Assembly: GCA_950054255.1 (NCBI GenBank)
Contig: CATLOR010000004.1
Coordinates: 1-64,000, forward strand
Length of the DNA: 64,000 bases
Direction: 5' to 3'
Origin: an uncultured Rickettsiales bacterium
GTDB taxonomy: Bacteria; Pseudomonadota; Alphaproteobacteria; Micavibrionales; GCA-2720935
In this document: positions 52,555-61,553 of the stretch, piece after piece
How the letters are laid out: each line of letters begins with the position of its first letter
Numbering within the stretch: position 1 is the stretch's first letter
The notes under the pieces: model-generated
What the model was told of the DNA's origin: nothing
The model's database searches: none
The model's input: only the letters and a program-made list of their open reading frames with translations
Made by a program: the position numbers and the translations under genes

Positions 52555-53481
52555 ATGACCGCTGCAATTTCAGTAAAATCTGTTGATAAGATTTACGAGA
52601 ATAAATTCCAAGCTCTCGATCACATTAATTTAGAGATTAAAAAAGGTGAAATTTTTGCTTTGTTAGGCCCTAACGGAGCAGGGAAAACAACATTGATTAG
52701 CACAATTTGTGGTATTGTTACGCCTACAAGGGGAACAATAGAAGTTTTTGGTTATGATCATGCAAAAGACTATCGCAAAGCACGATCGGCTATTGGTCTT
52801 GTGCCTCAAGAGTTAACGGCGGATGCTTTTGAAACTGTTTGGAATAGTGTGGTGCTTAGTCGTGGCCTTTTTGGAAAAGCGCCTAATCCGGCATATTTGG
52901 AAGATATTTTAAAAAAATTAGCGCTGTGGGATAAAAAAGATGTTCAGTTGCGTCGCTTATCAGGGGGGATGAAACGCCGTGTTATGATCGCAAAAGCACT
53001 TGCCCATGAACCAGATATCTTATTTTTAGATGAGCCAACAGCAGGTGTGGATATTGAACTTAGAAAATCGATGTGGGAACAAGTTCGTGCGTTACAAGAG
53101 CTTGGTGTGACGATTATTTTGACAACACATTATATTGAGGAAGCTGAAGAAATGGCGGATCGTGTTGGTGTCATTAGTAAAGGTCGCATTGTCTTGATTG
53201 AAGATAAAGAAACCTTGATGAAGAAAATGGGGCAAAAAGAACTTGTTCTTGAACTGGCTTCTCCTCTCTCAGAAATACCAACAGGATTAGCGTCTTACAA
53301 TGTTATGTTGAGTGGTGGTGGGAATGTTTTGACCTATCATTATAACACACAAGAAGGGGACGGCGCGATTGCTCATTTTTTGGATGCTATTAAACCATAT
53401 GATATTCATTTCACAGATTTAAAAACAAAACAAAGCTCATTAGAAGAGATTTTCGTACAATTAGTGGGGAATAAGCCATGA
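52555..53481 (+). CDS. ABC-2 type exporter, ATP-binding protein
   Basis: The 308-residue ATPase has Walker [11 protein letters not shown]-loop VPQE, signature LSGGMKRR, Walker [14 protein letters not shown] and the H-loop [11 protein letters not shown]. The layout matches the YadG/DrrA/NodI type that pairs with ABC-2 permeases. The C-terminal 80 residues are the usual regulatory extension. AGAGGA lies before the ATG, and the permease start overlaps its stop (ATGA). The substrate is unknown; polysaccharide, lipid or drug export are the family options. Confidence 0.93.
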   Translation: MTAAISVKSVDKIYENKFQALDHINLEIKKGEIFALLGPNGAGKTTLISTICGIVTPTRGTIEVFGYDHAKDYRKARSAIGLVPQELTADAFETVWNSVVLSRGLFGKAPNPAYLEDILKKLALWDKKDVQLRRLSGGMKRRVMIAKALAHEPDILFLDEPTAGVDIELRKSMWEQVRALQELGVTIILTTHYIEEAEEMADRVGVISKGRIVLIEDKETLMKKMGQKELVLELASPLSEIPTGLASYNVMLSGGGNVLTYHYNTQEGDGAIAHFLDAIKPYDIHFTDLKTKQSSLEEIFVQLVGNKP

Positions 53482-54239
53482 ATTACAGAGGAATGTTAGC
53501 AATATATAATCACGAAATGGCACGTGCGTTTCGAACAGTTGGTCAAACGATTGTATCACCTGTTTTATCAACGATTTTATATTTTATTGTTTTTGGCTCA
53601 GCGATTGGTGATCGTATGGCTGATATTGATAATGTATCTTATGGGGCATTCATTGTGCCAGGACTGATTATGTTGACGGTCTTAACGCAAAGTGTATCAA
53701 ATGCTTCATTTGGAATTTATTTCCCTCGTTTTACAGGCTCTATATATGAGGTGTTGTCTGCCCCTCTTTCTTTTTTAGAAATTGTGATTGGGTATGTCGG
53801 TGCTGCGGCTACGAAAGCTTTATTCATTGGTGTGTTGGTATTGATTACCTCAGGCTTTTTTGTGCCAATCTCAATCGCGCATCCTTTATGGATGATTTTC
53901 TTTCTTGTTATGACGTGTATAACATTTAGTTTGCTTGGTTTTATTGTAGGGATTTGGGCTGATGGGTTTGAAAAACTTCAACATGTGCCTTTGTTAGTTA
54001 TTACACCTCTTACTTTTTTAGGAGGAAGTTTTTATTCAATTGATATGTTACCACCTTTTTGGCAAACGGTTTCATTATTCAATCCTGTTGTTTATTTGAT
54101 TAGTGGCTTTCGCTGGAGTTTTTATGAAAGCTCAGATGTCAGCCTTAATATTAGTTTGATTATGATTTTTGTGTTTTTTATTGTTTCTATCACTGTGATT
54201 GGCGTGATTTTTAAAACAGGCTATCGTTTGAAGAATTAA
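53478..54239 (+). CDS. ABC-2 type exporter, permease
   Basis: The 253-residue protein has six hydrophobic helices. It shows the ABC-2 family features [18 protein letters not shown] and the C-terminal [36 protein letters not shown] pattern (given here only to its key parts: [11 protein letters not shown] and [12 protein letters not shown]). It resembles YadH. It overlaps the ATPase gene by four bases, so the two form one exporter in the inner membrane. Tag follows 13 bases later, probably on the same transcript. Confidence 0.92.
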   Translation: MNYRGMLAIYNHEMARAFRTVGQTIVSPVLSTILYFIVFGSAIGDRMADIDNVSYGAFIVPGLIMLTVLTQSVSNASFGIYFPRFTGSIYEVLSAPLSFLEIVIGYVGAAATKALFIGVLVLITSGFFVPISIAHPLWMIFFLVMTCITFSLLGFIVGIWADGFEKLQHVPLLVITPLTFLGGSFYSIDMLPPFWQTVSLFNPVVYLISGFRWSFYESSDVSLNISLIMIFVFFIVSITVIGVIFKTGYRLKN

Positions 54240-54252
54240 AGAGGGAATATCA

Positions 54253-54807
54253 ATGGCACGTTGTTTTGGTGACGGTAAGGATTTTTACGAAGACTATCAC
54301 GATCATGAATGGGGAATTCCAAAACATGATGATCGTTTGCTTTTTGAAATGTTAATTCTAGAAGGCGCGCAAGCGGGACTTAATTGGGAAACGATTTTAA
54401 AAAAGCGTCAGGGCTATAAAGAAGCCTTTTATGATTTCGATGTTCAAAAAGTAGCCTCCATGAGTGATGCGGAACTAGAGGCCTTGCGTGAAAACCCAGA
54501 GATCATCCGTAATCGGTTAAAGATTTATGCAACACGTAAAAATGCACGTGTCTTTATAGAAATTCAAAAAGAGTTCGGAAGCTTTGATGCTTATCTATGG
54601 CGCTATGTTGAGGGTAAGCCGCTTAAAAATCATCCTAAAAGCTTTAGTGACGTGCCTGTTACAACGCCGATTAGTGATGCGATTTCCAAAGATTTAAAAA
54701 AGCGTGGGATGAGCTTTGTGGGGAGCACAATTATCTATGCTTATATGCAAGCAGTGGGACTTGTGGATGACCATGTGGTGACCTGTCCGTCTTATAAAAA
54801 ATCTTAA
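54253..54807 (+). CDS. tag: DNA-3-methyladenine glycosylase I
   Basis: The 184-residue protein follows E. coli Tag closely: the N-terminal Cys4 with YHDHEWG, LFEMLILEGAQAGLNW, the base-pocket ILKKRQGYKEAF, RNRLKIYATRKNA, and at the end LKKRGMSFVGSTIIYAYMQA and DDHVVTC. Cys4, a His of YHDHEWG, the His of DDHV and the following Cys form the zinc snap. It removes 3-methyladenine from alkylated DNA. AGAGGGA lies before the ATG. It is downstream of the ABC exporter genes, with no evident functional link. Confidence 0.95.
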   Translation: MARCFGDGKDFYEDYHDHEWGIPKHDDRLLFEMLILEGAQAGLNWETILKKRQGYKEAFYDFDVQKVASMSDAELEALRENPEIIRNRLKIYATRKNARVFIEIQKEFGSFDAYLWRYVEGKPLKNHPKSFSDVPVTTPISDAISKDLKKRGMSFVGSTIIYAYMQAVGLVDDHVVTCPSYKKS

Positions 54808-54920
54808 TATTTATTTTTGGTGCGGTGCGAATTTTGCGCTGTATCCATGAAATCATTTGTCAGCCTATCTTAAAAAAGTGTATAATATAAGTAAGTTAGC
54901 AGTTTTTAAGGGGAGGGCTT

Positions 54921-56129
54921 ATGCGCGACCTGTTATTATCACAATTAAAAGAGTATCAGGAAAAATTTGATACCATGGACGCAGAGCTTGAGCTGTGCGT
55001 GAAAGATCCCGCACTTGGTGTCGAGGGCTTTGTTGTCGTTTGGAATACCGCTATTTGTCAAGGTGGTGTGTTTGCTCAAAATGGACGTTTGGGCTGTGGT
55101 AAAGGTGGCACACGTGTCATGCAAGGCACATCTTTGGAAGGCGTTAAGCGCTTGGCGAAAAATATGGCGCTTAAAAATGCTGCCGCCGGATTACCTCTTG
55201 GTGGGGCAAAGTCTGGCGTAAACATTGATCCGAATGATCCCTCTTATGAAACAAAATATCGTCGCTTTGTAAAACTTGTGCAAGAGGAAGGTGTCTTGTA
55301 TGAGGATGGCGGCATCTTTGGTGGCTTTGGTTATGATATCGGTGGTAGACCGCCTTTGAATGCGATTTGGGCGTGTGATGAGTTAAAATCGACCAAGTCT
55401 TTTACAGGCAAACCTGTTGATATGGGCGGTACGGATTACGATAAGCAAGGGATTGCTGGCTATGGCGTTGCGGTGGCAGCGCGTACGGCTCTGGCGTGTA
55501 AGGGATATGATATTGCTCAGGCAAGTTTTGCTGTTCAAGGTGTTGGTGCAATGGGCGCCGCTGTTCTGCATTACTTCAGTGAATTTGGGGCAAAGCTAAA
55601 AGCATTTTCCGATCCTCGCTATGGTGGTTTGTGGCGTTTTAAAACATATGCTTCAGACAAATCTATTCAAGCATTGTTCACGCAAGATGAAAAAGCGGTC
55701 AAAGCATGTTTAGAAGATGAAGCTGATTTTATCTCAGATGATAATAGTACGGCGCTGTATGAAAGTGTTGATGTCGTTTTCCCTTGTGCTTTAGAAGACA
55801 CGATCACATTAGATAATGTTGAGCGCGTCATTGCGCCTTTTGTTGTGGAGGGGGCTAATAATCCAACACGCCCAGAGGCGAAAGAGCGGTTGTTTGAGCT
55901 TGATCGTTTCCTTGTGCCAGATGTATTGGCGAATCCCGGCGGTATTATTGCGGCCTTTGTAGAAATGACGGTGCAAGAGGGTGATAAAGTCGTAGCGGCT
56001 AAGAAAGAAACAGAAGAGCGCATTACAAAAAATGTCGAGCATATGATATCGTTAGTGCGTGAGCACGGCGTTCGGCCAGAACAAGCTGCACTTTATATGA
56101 TCTATAAGAATATATTTAAACAAGACTGA
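54921..56129 (+). CDS. Glu/Leu/Phe/Val dehydrogenase family protein
   Basis: The 402-residue protein has the family core LGCGKGGTRVM, LPLGGAKSGVNIDP with the substrate-binding Lys, YDIGGRPP, and an NAD domain with FAVQGVGAMGAAVLHYF. The late ANPGGIIAAFVEM matches the conserved GGV-x-x-S/A-x-x-E segment. It oxidises an amino acid to its keto acid with NAD(P). It leads the operon with the lysine catabolic genes, so recycling of glutamate and 2-oxoglutarate, or an amino-group acceptor role, is inferred; true substrate unknown. AAGGGGAGGG is a very strong ribosome-binding site. Codon use looks richer in G and C than in the rest of the window. Confidence 0.9.
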   Translation: MRDLLLSQLKEYQEKFDTMDAELELCVKDPALGVEGFVVVWNTAICQGGVFAQNGRLGCGKGGTRVMQGTSLEGVKRLAKNMALKNAAAGLPLGGAKSGVNIDPNDPSYETKYRRFVKLVQEEGVLYEDGGIFGGFGYDIGGRPPLNAIWACDELKSTKSFTGKPVDMGGTDYDKQGIAGYGVAVAARTALACKGYDIAQASFAVQGVGAMGAAVLHYFSEFGAKLKAFSDPRYGGLWRFKTYASDKSIQALFTQDEKAVKACLEDEADFISDDNSTALYESVDVVFPCALEDTITLDNVERVIAPFVVEGANNPTRPEAKERLFELDRFLVPDVLANPGGIIAAFVEMTVQEGDKVVAAKKETEERITKNVEHMISLVREHGVRPEQAALYMIYKNIFKQD

Positions 56130-56162
56130 TATAATAATAAAACAAGATAAGGGAGGTCTTTT

Positions 56163-57248
56163 ATGAGTAGTCGTTCAAAGTTAATAATTTTCGGAGCAGG
56201 TAAGATTGGTCGTACCGTGGCTGATTTGATGGATCACACAGGTGACTATGAGGTCACATTGGTTGATCTTGATGATAAAGCTTTGGAAGGTGTAACGGTT
56301 GGTAAAAAGGTTGTTGATGCCTCAAATGCTAAAGCCTTGGAAGAGGCAATGGCGGGGCATGATTTTGTCTTGAGTGCGCTTCCTTTTGATCTAACAAAAA
56401 ATATTGCGGTGGCTGCGAAAAATCAAAAGCTTCATTATTTTGATCTGACAGAAGATGTTGCGACATCTGATTTTGTACGTGATTTGGCATGTGACGCCGA
56501 GACGGCTTTTGTCCCTCAATCAGGATTGGCACCAGGCTTTATTTCTATTGCTGCTCATGAAGTGTCTAAGAAATTTGACACGATTGAGGCTCTACAGATG
56601 CGTGTTGGGGCGTTGGCGAAATATCCAACCAATGCGATCCGTTATAATCTGACATGGAGTACGGCAGGCTTAGTGAATGAATATATTCACCCCTGTAATG
56701 CCTTGATTGATGGTGAGATGGTGAAAATTCCAGCGCTCGATGGCTATGAAACATTTATATTGGACGGCGTTGAATATGAAGCTTTTAATACGTCTGGTGG
56801 ATTAGGGACGTTAGCGGAAACATTAAAAGGAAAAGCCAAGAGTTTAACCTATAAATCGATCCGTTACCCAGGACACCATGAAATCATGAAAACGTTGCTA
56901 CAAGGGCTAAAATTGCGAGAACGCCCAGATCTTTTGATTGAGATTTTAGAAAATGCGATCCCTGCGACTAAGCAAGATGCTGTGCTTGTTTTTGTGAATG
57001 CGACGGGCTATCAAAAGGGGCGTTTGATGAAAGAAACCTATGTGACGAAAGTCTATGCGAGGGATGTAAATGGTAAACATTTAACGGCTATTCAGGTAAC
57101 GACAGCAAGCTCTGTTTGTGCGATGATTGATATGGTGCGCGAAGGTGTTTTACCGCAAAAAGGTTTTGTGAAACAAGAAGATGTATCGCTAGACACATTT
57201 AAAGAAAACCGTTTTGGTATATATTATAAAGAGGGAGAGTGGAGTTAA
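56163..57248 (+). CDS. Saccharopine dehydrogenase-family protein, probable lysine 6-dehydrogenase
   Basis: The 361-residue oxidoreductase has the N-terminal Rossmann loop IIFGAGKIGRTVADLM, VTLVDLDDKAL and the mid-chain VLSALPFDLTKNIAVAA of the family. The C-terminal NATGYQKGRLMKETYVTKVY is the family's substrate domain. Yeast-type saccharopine dehydrogenases are longer (about 445), whereas lysine 6-dehydrogenases have about 365-385 residues, so direct oxidation of lysine to aminoadipate semialdehyde is the better guess. The next gene encodes the enzyme for that semialdehyde and overlaps the stop by one base (TAATG). AAGGGAGG precedes the ATG. Confidence 0.85.
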   Translation: MSSRSKLIIFGAGKIGRTVADLMDHTGDYEVTLVDLDDKALEGVTVGKKVVDASNAKALEEAMAGHDFVLSALPFDLTKNIAVAAKNQKLHYFDLTEDVATSDFVRDLACDAETAFVPQSGLAPGFISIAAHEVSKKFDTIEALQMRVGALAKYPTNAIRYNLTWSTAGLVNEYIHPCNALIDGEMVKIPALDGYETFILDGVEYEAFNTSGGLGTLAETLKGKAKSLTYKSIRYPGHHEIMKTLLQGLKLRERPDLLIEILENAIPATKQDAVLVFVNATGYQKGRLMKETYVTKVYARDVNGKHLTAIQVTTASSVCAMIDMVREGVLPQKGFVKQEDVSLDTFKENRFGIYYKEGEWS

Positions 57249-58738
57249 TGGAGTATCAATCAATATTAAAAGCAAATGGATTTGATTTGTCAAAACTTGC
57301 TTCTGGTGATTTGTCAGTGCACACGCCTATCACAGGCGAAGAGATTGCCAAAGTTCAAATGAATAGCGCCGATGATATGAAGCAAGCTATTCGAGAGGCG
57401 AAAGAAGCCTTTAGAACATGGCGCAAAGTCCCTGCCCCGAAACGCGGAGAGCTGGTGCGCCTGTTTGGTGAGGAACTGCGAAAAGAAAAAGAAAATCTCG
57501 GAAAACTAGTGACGTTAGAAATGGGCAAGATCTATCAAGAAGGTCTTGGCGAAGTGCAAGAGATGATTGATATTTGCGACTTTGCTGTTGGTTTATCTCG
57601 TCAGTTATATGGCTTAACAATTGCCTCAGAACGTCCTGGTCATGCGATGCGTGAAACGTGGCACCCATTAGGTGTGTGTGGTGTGATCTCGGCCTTTAAC
57701 TTCCCCGTGGCGGTTTGGGCGTGGAATACTGCTTTGGCACTTGTGTGTGGTGACCCTGTGATTTGGAAGCCGTCTGAGAAAACACCATTAACAGCACTTG
57801 CTTGTCAGCGTATTTTAGAACGTGCGATTGAAAAATTTGGTGATGCGCCAAAAGGCCTTAGCCATGTTGTGATTGGTAAAGGCGATATTGGTCAAGTGAT
57901 GGTTGATAGTAAAGATGTCCCATTAATCAGTGCGACAGGTTCAACCCGTATGGGGCGTATTGTAGGTGAACGTGTGGCTGCTCGCTTCGGTAAATCTATT
58001 TTAGAGCTTGGTGGGAATAATGCGATGATCGTAGCACCGAGCGCCGATATTGAAATGGCCATCCGAGCGATCACGTTCTCAGCTGTTGGTACTTGTGGTC
58101 AGCGTTGTACAACATTACGTCGTTTGATTGTTCATGATGATTTATATGACGTGATCGTTGATAAGTTACAAAGCATTTACGCAACGATTGCAATCGGTGA
58201 CCCGCTTGATCAAAAGCATTTGATTGGTCCTTTGATTGATAAAGACTCTTATGATGCTTTTGCTTCTGCTTTGACCCAAGCACAAGAGCAAGGCGGTACA
58301 GTTCATTTTGGCGAACGTTTGGGAAGTGGCGATAGTTACTATGTGCGTCCAGCCTTGGTTGAAATGAAAGAGCAAAGTGCGATTGTCCGTCATGAAACTT
58401 TTGCCCCTATCTTGTATATTATGCGTTATTCTGATCTAGGGTATGCGATTGATCTGCAAAACGAAGTCGATCAAGGATTGTCTTCTTGTATCTTTACCAA
58501 TGATGTGCGTGAGGCTGAATATTTCTTATCGGCGGCGGGCTCTGACTGTGGGATCGCGAATGTGAATATTGGCCCAAGTGGCGCCGAAATTGGGGGTGCT
58601 TTTGGCGGTGAAAAAGAAACAGGTGGTGGACGTGAATCTGGTTCTGATGCTTGGAAAGGCTATATGCGCCGTCAAACAAATACGGTTAATTATTCAACAG
58701 AGTTACCGCTGGCTCAGGGAATTTCATTTGATTTATAG
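57248..58738 (+). CDS. ALDH7-type aldehyde dehydrogenase, probable aminoadipate semialdehyde dehydrogenase
   Basis: The start is ATG 57248 (coupled TAATG), not the GTG at 57239. The 496-residue protein has the ALDH active site [12 protein letters not shown] with the general-base Glu, and Cys in [17 protein letters not shown], whose GQRCTT is characteristic of the ALDH7/antiquitin group, and [16 protein letters not shown] for NAD binding. ALDH7 enzymes oxidise alpha-aminoadipate semialdehyde to aminoadipate in lysine breakdown. Its place between the saccharopine/lysine dehydrogenase and glutaryl-CoA dehydrogenase genes supports this. Confidence 0.92.
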   Translation: MEYQSILKANGFDLSKLASGDLSVHTPITGEEIAKVQMNSADDMKQAIREAKEAFRTWRKVPAPKRGELVRLFGEELRKEKENLGKLVTLEMGKIYQEGLGEVQEMIDICDFAVGLSRQLYGLTIASERPGHAMRETWHPLGVCGVISAFNFPVAVWAWNTALALVCGDPVIWKPSEKTPLTALACQRILERAIEKFGDAPKGLSHVVIGKGDIGQVMVDSKDVPLISATGSTRMGRIVGERVAARFGKSILELGGNNAMIVAPSADIEMAIRAITFSAVGTCGQRCTTLRRLIVHDDLYDVIVDKLQSIYATIAIGDPLDQKHLIGPLIDKDSYDAFASALTQAQEQGGTVHFGERLGSGDSYYVRPALVEMKEQSAIVRHETFAPILYIMRYSDLGYAIDLQNEVDQGLSSCIFTNDVREAEYFLSAAGSDCGIANVNIGPSGAEIGGAFGGEKETGGGRESGSDAWKGYMRRQTNTVNYSTELPLAQGISFDL

Positions 58739-58749
58739 GAGGTCTATCG

Positions 58750-59934
58750 ATGTGTAGTTTTAATTTTAAATGGGATGACCCTTTTTTACTTGATCAACAG
58801 CTAAGTGAAGAGGAGCGTGCGATCCGTGATACGGCGCATCAATTCGCTCAAGAAAAATTACAACCACGAGCAATTGAAGCTTACGCACAAGAACATTTCG
58901 ATCCTGAGATTTTAAAAGAAATGGGGGCTTTAGGTCTGCTGGGTTCTACGATTGATCCAGATTATGGTGGATCAGGTGTTTCTTATGTGGCTTATGGATT
59001 AATTGCACGTGAAATTGAACGTGTAGATTCTGGGTACCGTTCCGCTATGTCTGTACAAAGCTCTCTTGTTATGTACCCAATCGAAGCTTATGGTTCTGAA
59101 GAACAAAAGAAAAAATATTTACCTAAATTAGCAACAGGCGAATTTATAGGATGCTTTGGTTTGACAGAACCAGACGCTGGATCTGATCCTGGTGGGATGA
59201 AGACACGCGCTAAAAAAGTAGATGGCGGCTATATTTTAAATGGGTCAAAAACATGGATTTCTAATTCTCCTATCGCAGATGTTTTTGTCGTTTGGGCTAA
59301 ATCAGAAGCTCATGATAATCACATCAGAGGTTTTGTTTTAGATAAAGGTATGAAAGGATTATCGGCTCCTAAGATTGGTGGGAAGCTTTCTCTTAGAGCT
59401 TCTATTACGGGAGAGATCGTGATGGATGATCTCTTTGTGCCTGAAGAACAGATGTTTCCAGATATTCAAGGTCTGAAAGGACCTTTTGGATGTTTGAATA
59501 GGGCCCGCTATGGGATTGCTTGGGGCGTGATGGGGGCTGCAGAGTTTTGTTGGCATGCAAGTCGCAGGTATACACTCGAGCGTGAACAGTTTGGTCGTCC
59601 TTTGGCCGCAACGCAGCTTGTTCAAAAGAAATTAGCAGATATGCAAACCGAGATTACATTAGGACTTCAAGCCGCTCTTCGTGTGGGAAAATTACTTGAT
59701 AGTGGCGACTATGCACCAGAGATGATTTCGATGATTAAGCGTAATAATTGTGGTAAGGCACTTGATATTGCGCGTCAGGCACGCGATATGCATGGTGGAA
59801 ATGGGATCTCTGAAGAATATCAAGTGATTCGACATATGATTAATTTGGAAACTGTTAATACGTATGAGGGAACCCATGATGTTCATGCGCTTATTTTGGG
59901 GCGTGCTCAAACCGGTTTACAAGCCTTTTTTTAG
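58750..59934 (+). CDS. gcdH: Glutaryl-CoA dehydrogenase
   Basis: The 394-residue acyl-CoA dehydrogenase begins [18 protein letters not shown], the typical GcdH start. It has [21 protein letters not shown] (FAD and substrate loops), [20 protein letters not shown] and the catalytic Glu in [16 protein letters not shown]. It oxidises and decarboxylates glutaryl-CoA to crotonyl-CoA, the end of the lysine-aminoadipate route. AGGAGG lies before ATG 58750 and the gene is 11 bases behind the ALDH gene. A terminator follows. Confidence 0.93.
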   Translation: MCSFNFKWDDPFLLDQQLSEEERAIRDTAHQFAQEKLQPRAIEAYAQEHFDPEILKEMGALGLLGSTIDPDYGGSGVSYVAYGLIAREIERVDSGYRSAMSVQSSLVMYPIEAYGSEEQKKKYLPKLATGEFIGCFGLTEPDAGSDPGGMKTRAKKVDGGYILNGSKTWISNSPIADVFVVWAKSEAHDNHIRGFVLDKGMKGLSAPKIGGKLSLRASITGEIVMDDLFVPEEQMFPDIQGLKGPFGCLNRARYGIAWGVMGAAEFCWHASRRYTLEREQFGRPLAATQLVQKKLADMQTEITLGLQAALRVGKLLDSGDYAPEMISMIKRNNCGKALDIARQARDMHGGNGISEEYQVIRHMINLETVNTYEGTHDVHALILGRAQTGLQAFF

Positions 59935-59953
59935 AATAATATTTCAAAAATTA

Positions 59954-59971
59954 GGTTTTTTATAAAAAACC
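59954..59971 (+). terminator. Terminator-like hairpin of lysine operon
   Basis: Perfect inverted repeat GGTTTTTTA/TAAAAAACC, 20 bases after the gcdH stop, followed by CCTTTCAATTTTT. It is low in GC but symmetric and in the right place. Confidence 0.55.
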
Positions 59972-60038
59972 CTTTCAATTTTTATATCGTTTATTCTATA
60001 GTTTTTGTAATAAATAAAAAAAATGTACAGGGGGCCTT

Positions 60039-60866
60039 GTGTCCAAACAGAATGATAATAAGTCGAAAAAGCCAGCGATCCTGAGCTTGTATGTTGATAC
60101 GCAAAGTCGTTTTAGAAAAGTATTTTCTACGGCTGTTCTTGCGACGATCTTACCATTTCTAGCCTCTGGAGCGTTTTCCACATATAAATATACACAATCT
60201 GATGAGTATAAATTACAACAAGCTTTTAATAAGGCTGTAGCAACAGATGTTGATAATCAAAGACCTTTAACAGAGAATGAAATCAACTTTCTCTATAATT
60301 TTGGCTTTAAAGATTCAATCGATTATGGCTCTGTTCGTGTTTATGCCTCCCCCGAAGCGGATACATTTTTTTCTTCAACTGGGATCGGCGGTGTTGCGGA
60401 TAATAATAAAGTTGCTGTATCGACTCACAGCTACAGTGATGATTTTTTCGCAAATAATGCATCAGAAATGGGGAAATTACTTTTCTTACATGAGATGACC
60501 CATATATGGCAGCAGCAAAACTGTGTCCCTAATAGAGGGACGAGTTGGGTTGGCCGCATGATTTTAAACTTTCGTATTCATGTTCTAAGACATGATATAG
60601 ACCCTGATATTTTAGCAGGTAAGATGGATCGATATAGTTATGACCTTTCTTTTGGCCAAGATTTTTCGGATTTTAATGAAGAAGCTCAAGCGCAAATCAT
60701 GGAGGATTTTTATGCTTTCTCAACAAAAGGCTATACGTCAATTTTTATGATGGATAGTCAAGGTGTGGATAATCAAACAATTCAGATGCGTTATGATACA
60801 ACGCTTGCAAATTTTCACAAAGATCCACACTATGCAAAGCAAAAAATATGTCTGCCTAATTTTTAA
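60039..60866 (+). CDS. Membrane-anchored HExxH protein of unknown function
   Basis: Start GTG 60039, with AGGGGG just upstream. The 275-residue protein has a short basic N-terminus, then one hydrophobic segment (VFSTAVLATILPFLASGAF) that likely anchors it with the rest in the periplasm. A zinc-peptidase-like motif H-E-M-T-H (LLFLHEMTHIWQQQNC) lies near residue 150, in the style of DUF4157-like or eCIS-core peptidases. A third ligand is not obvious; EEAQAQIMEDF further on holds candidates. Whether it is an active protease is unknown. It is tail to tail with the TRIC-like gene without a gap. Confidence 0.7.
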   Translation: MSKQNDNKSKKPAILSLYVDTQSRFRKVFSTAVLATILPFLASGAFSTYKYTQSDEYKLQQAFNKAVATDVDNQRPLTENEINFLYNFGFKDSIDYGSVRVYASPEADTFFSSTGIGGVADNNKVAVSTHSYSDDFFANNASEMGKLLFLHEMTHIWQQQNCVPNRGTSWVGRMILNFRIHVLRHDIDPDILAGKMDRYSYDLSFGQDFSDFNEEAQAQIMEDFYAFSTKGYTSIFMMDSQGVDNQTIQMRYDTTLANFHKDPHYAKQKICLPNF

Positions 60867-61466
60867 TTATTTTCTAAAAGTTGGTACAAAAAGAAGATTG
60901 TGAATTGAAAGCAGTCTTAACAATAAGGTTGTTCCTCCTATAATCGTGTAGATAATAGGAAGTGAGAAAAAACCTTGTAAAGAAAGCCCTAGCCCTCCGC
61001 CAATAAGAGAAGCTGTCGCATAAAAGCCACGGCCATTTAAAACAATAGGGATGCGGTTACTTAAGACATCTCTTACGGCTCCACCAGCAACCGCTGTTAT
61101 AATTCCCATCATGACGCAAACGGTTTCACTTGTATGAACTGTTTGCGCAATTGAAATGCCAGTAATAGTAAAAGTAGCAAGCCCAATAGCGTCGGCTACT
61201 TCAAGACTTTTGGGTGGTATTTTCTCAATCCAAGTGATTAAGATAAATGATAAAATAGTAGTTCCTGCAATCACGTAAAGATAGATAACATCTTTCATCC
61301 AAAAGGGTTCTAATCCCAACAGAATGTCTCTTACAGTGCCTCCTCCAATAGCTGTGATTGTTGCTAAAACGAGCGCACCAAAAATATCCATATCGCTTTT
61401 ATAAGCGACTAAGACGCCAGTAAGGGCAAAAATAATTGTTCCAAAAAAGTCTAAAAAAATTAACAT
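60867..61466 (-). CDS. TRIC/UPF0126-family membrane channel
   Basis: The 199-residue protein has about seven hydrophobic helices arranged as a duplicated unit: each half carries a GGG/GG-x-x-RD motif, AIGGGTVRDILLG in the first and AVAGGAVRDVLSNRIP in the second. This is the signature of the YadS/UPF0126 group related to TRIC trimeric cation channels. A potassium-type channel function is known for prokaryotic TRIC members and is inferred here. It is a single gene, convergent with the HExxH gene. Confidence 0.9.
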   Translation of the reverse strand: MLIFLDFFGTIIFALTGVLVAYKSDMDIFGALVLATITAIGGGTVRDILLGLEPFWMKDVIYLYVIAGTTILSFILITWIEKIPPKSLEVADAIGLATFTITGISIAQTVHTSETVCVMMGIITAVAGGAVRDVLSNRIPIVLNGRGFYATASLIGGGLGLSLQGFFSLPIIYTIIGGTTLLLRLLSIHNLLFVPTFRK

Positions 61467-61553
61467 TTTATGATGAATTTACTGCTATCATTGGGTCACG
61501 AAAAATGACATTTAAATGAATCATAACACAAGAAATTAGGAAGCGTAACTTAT

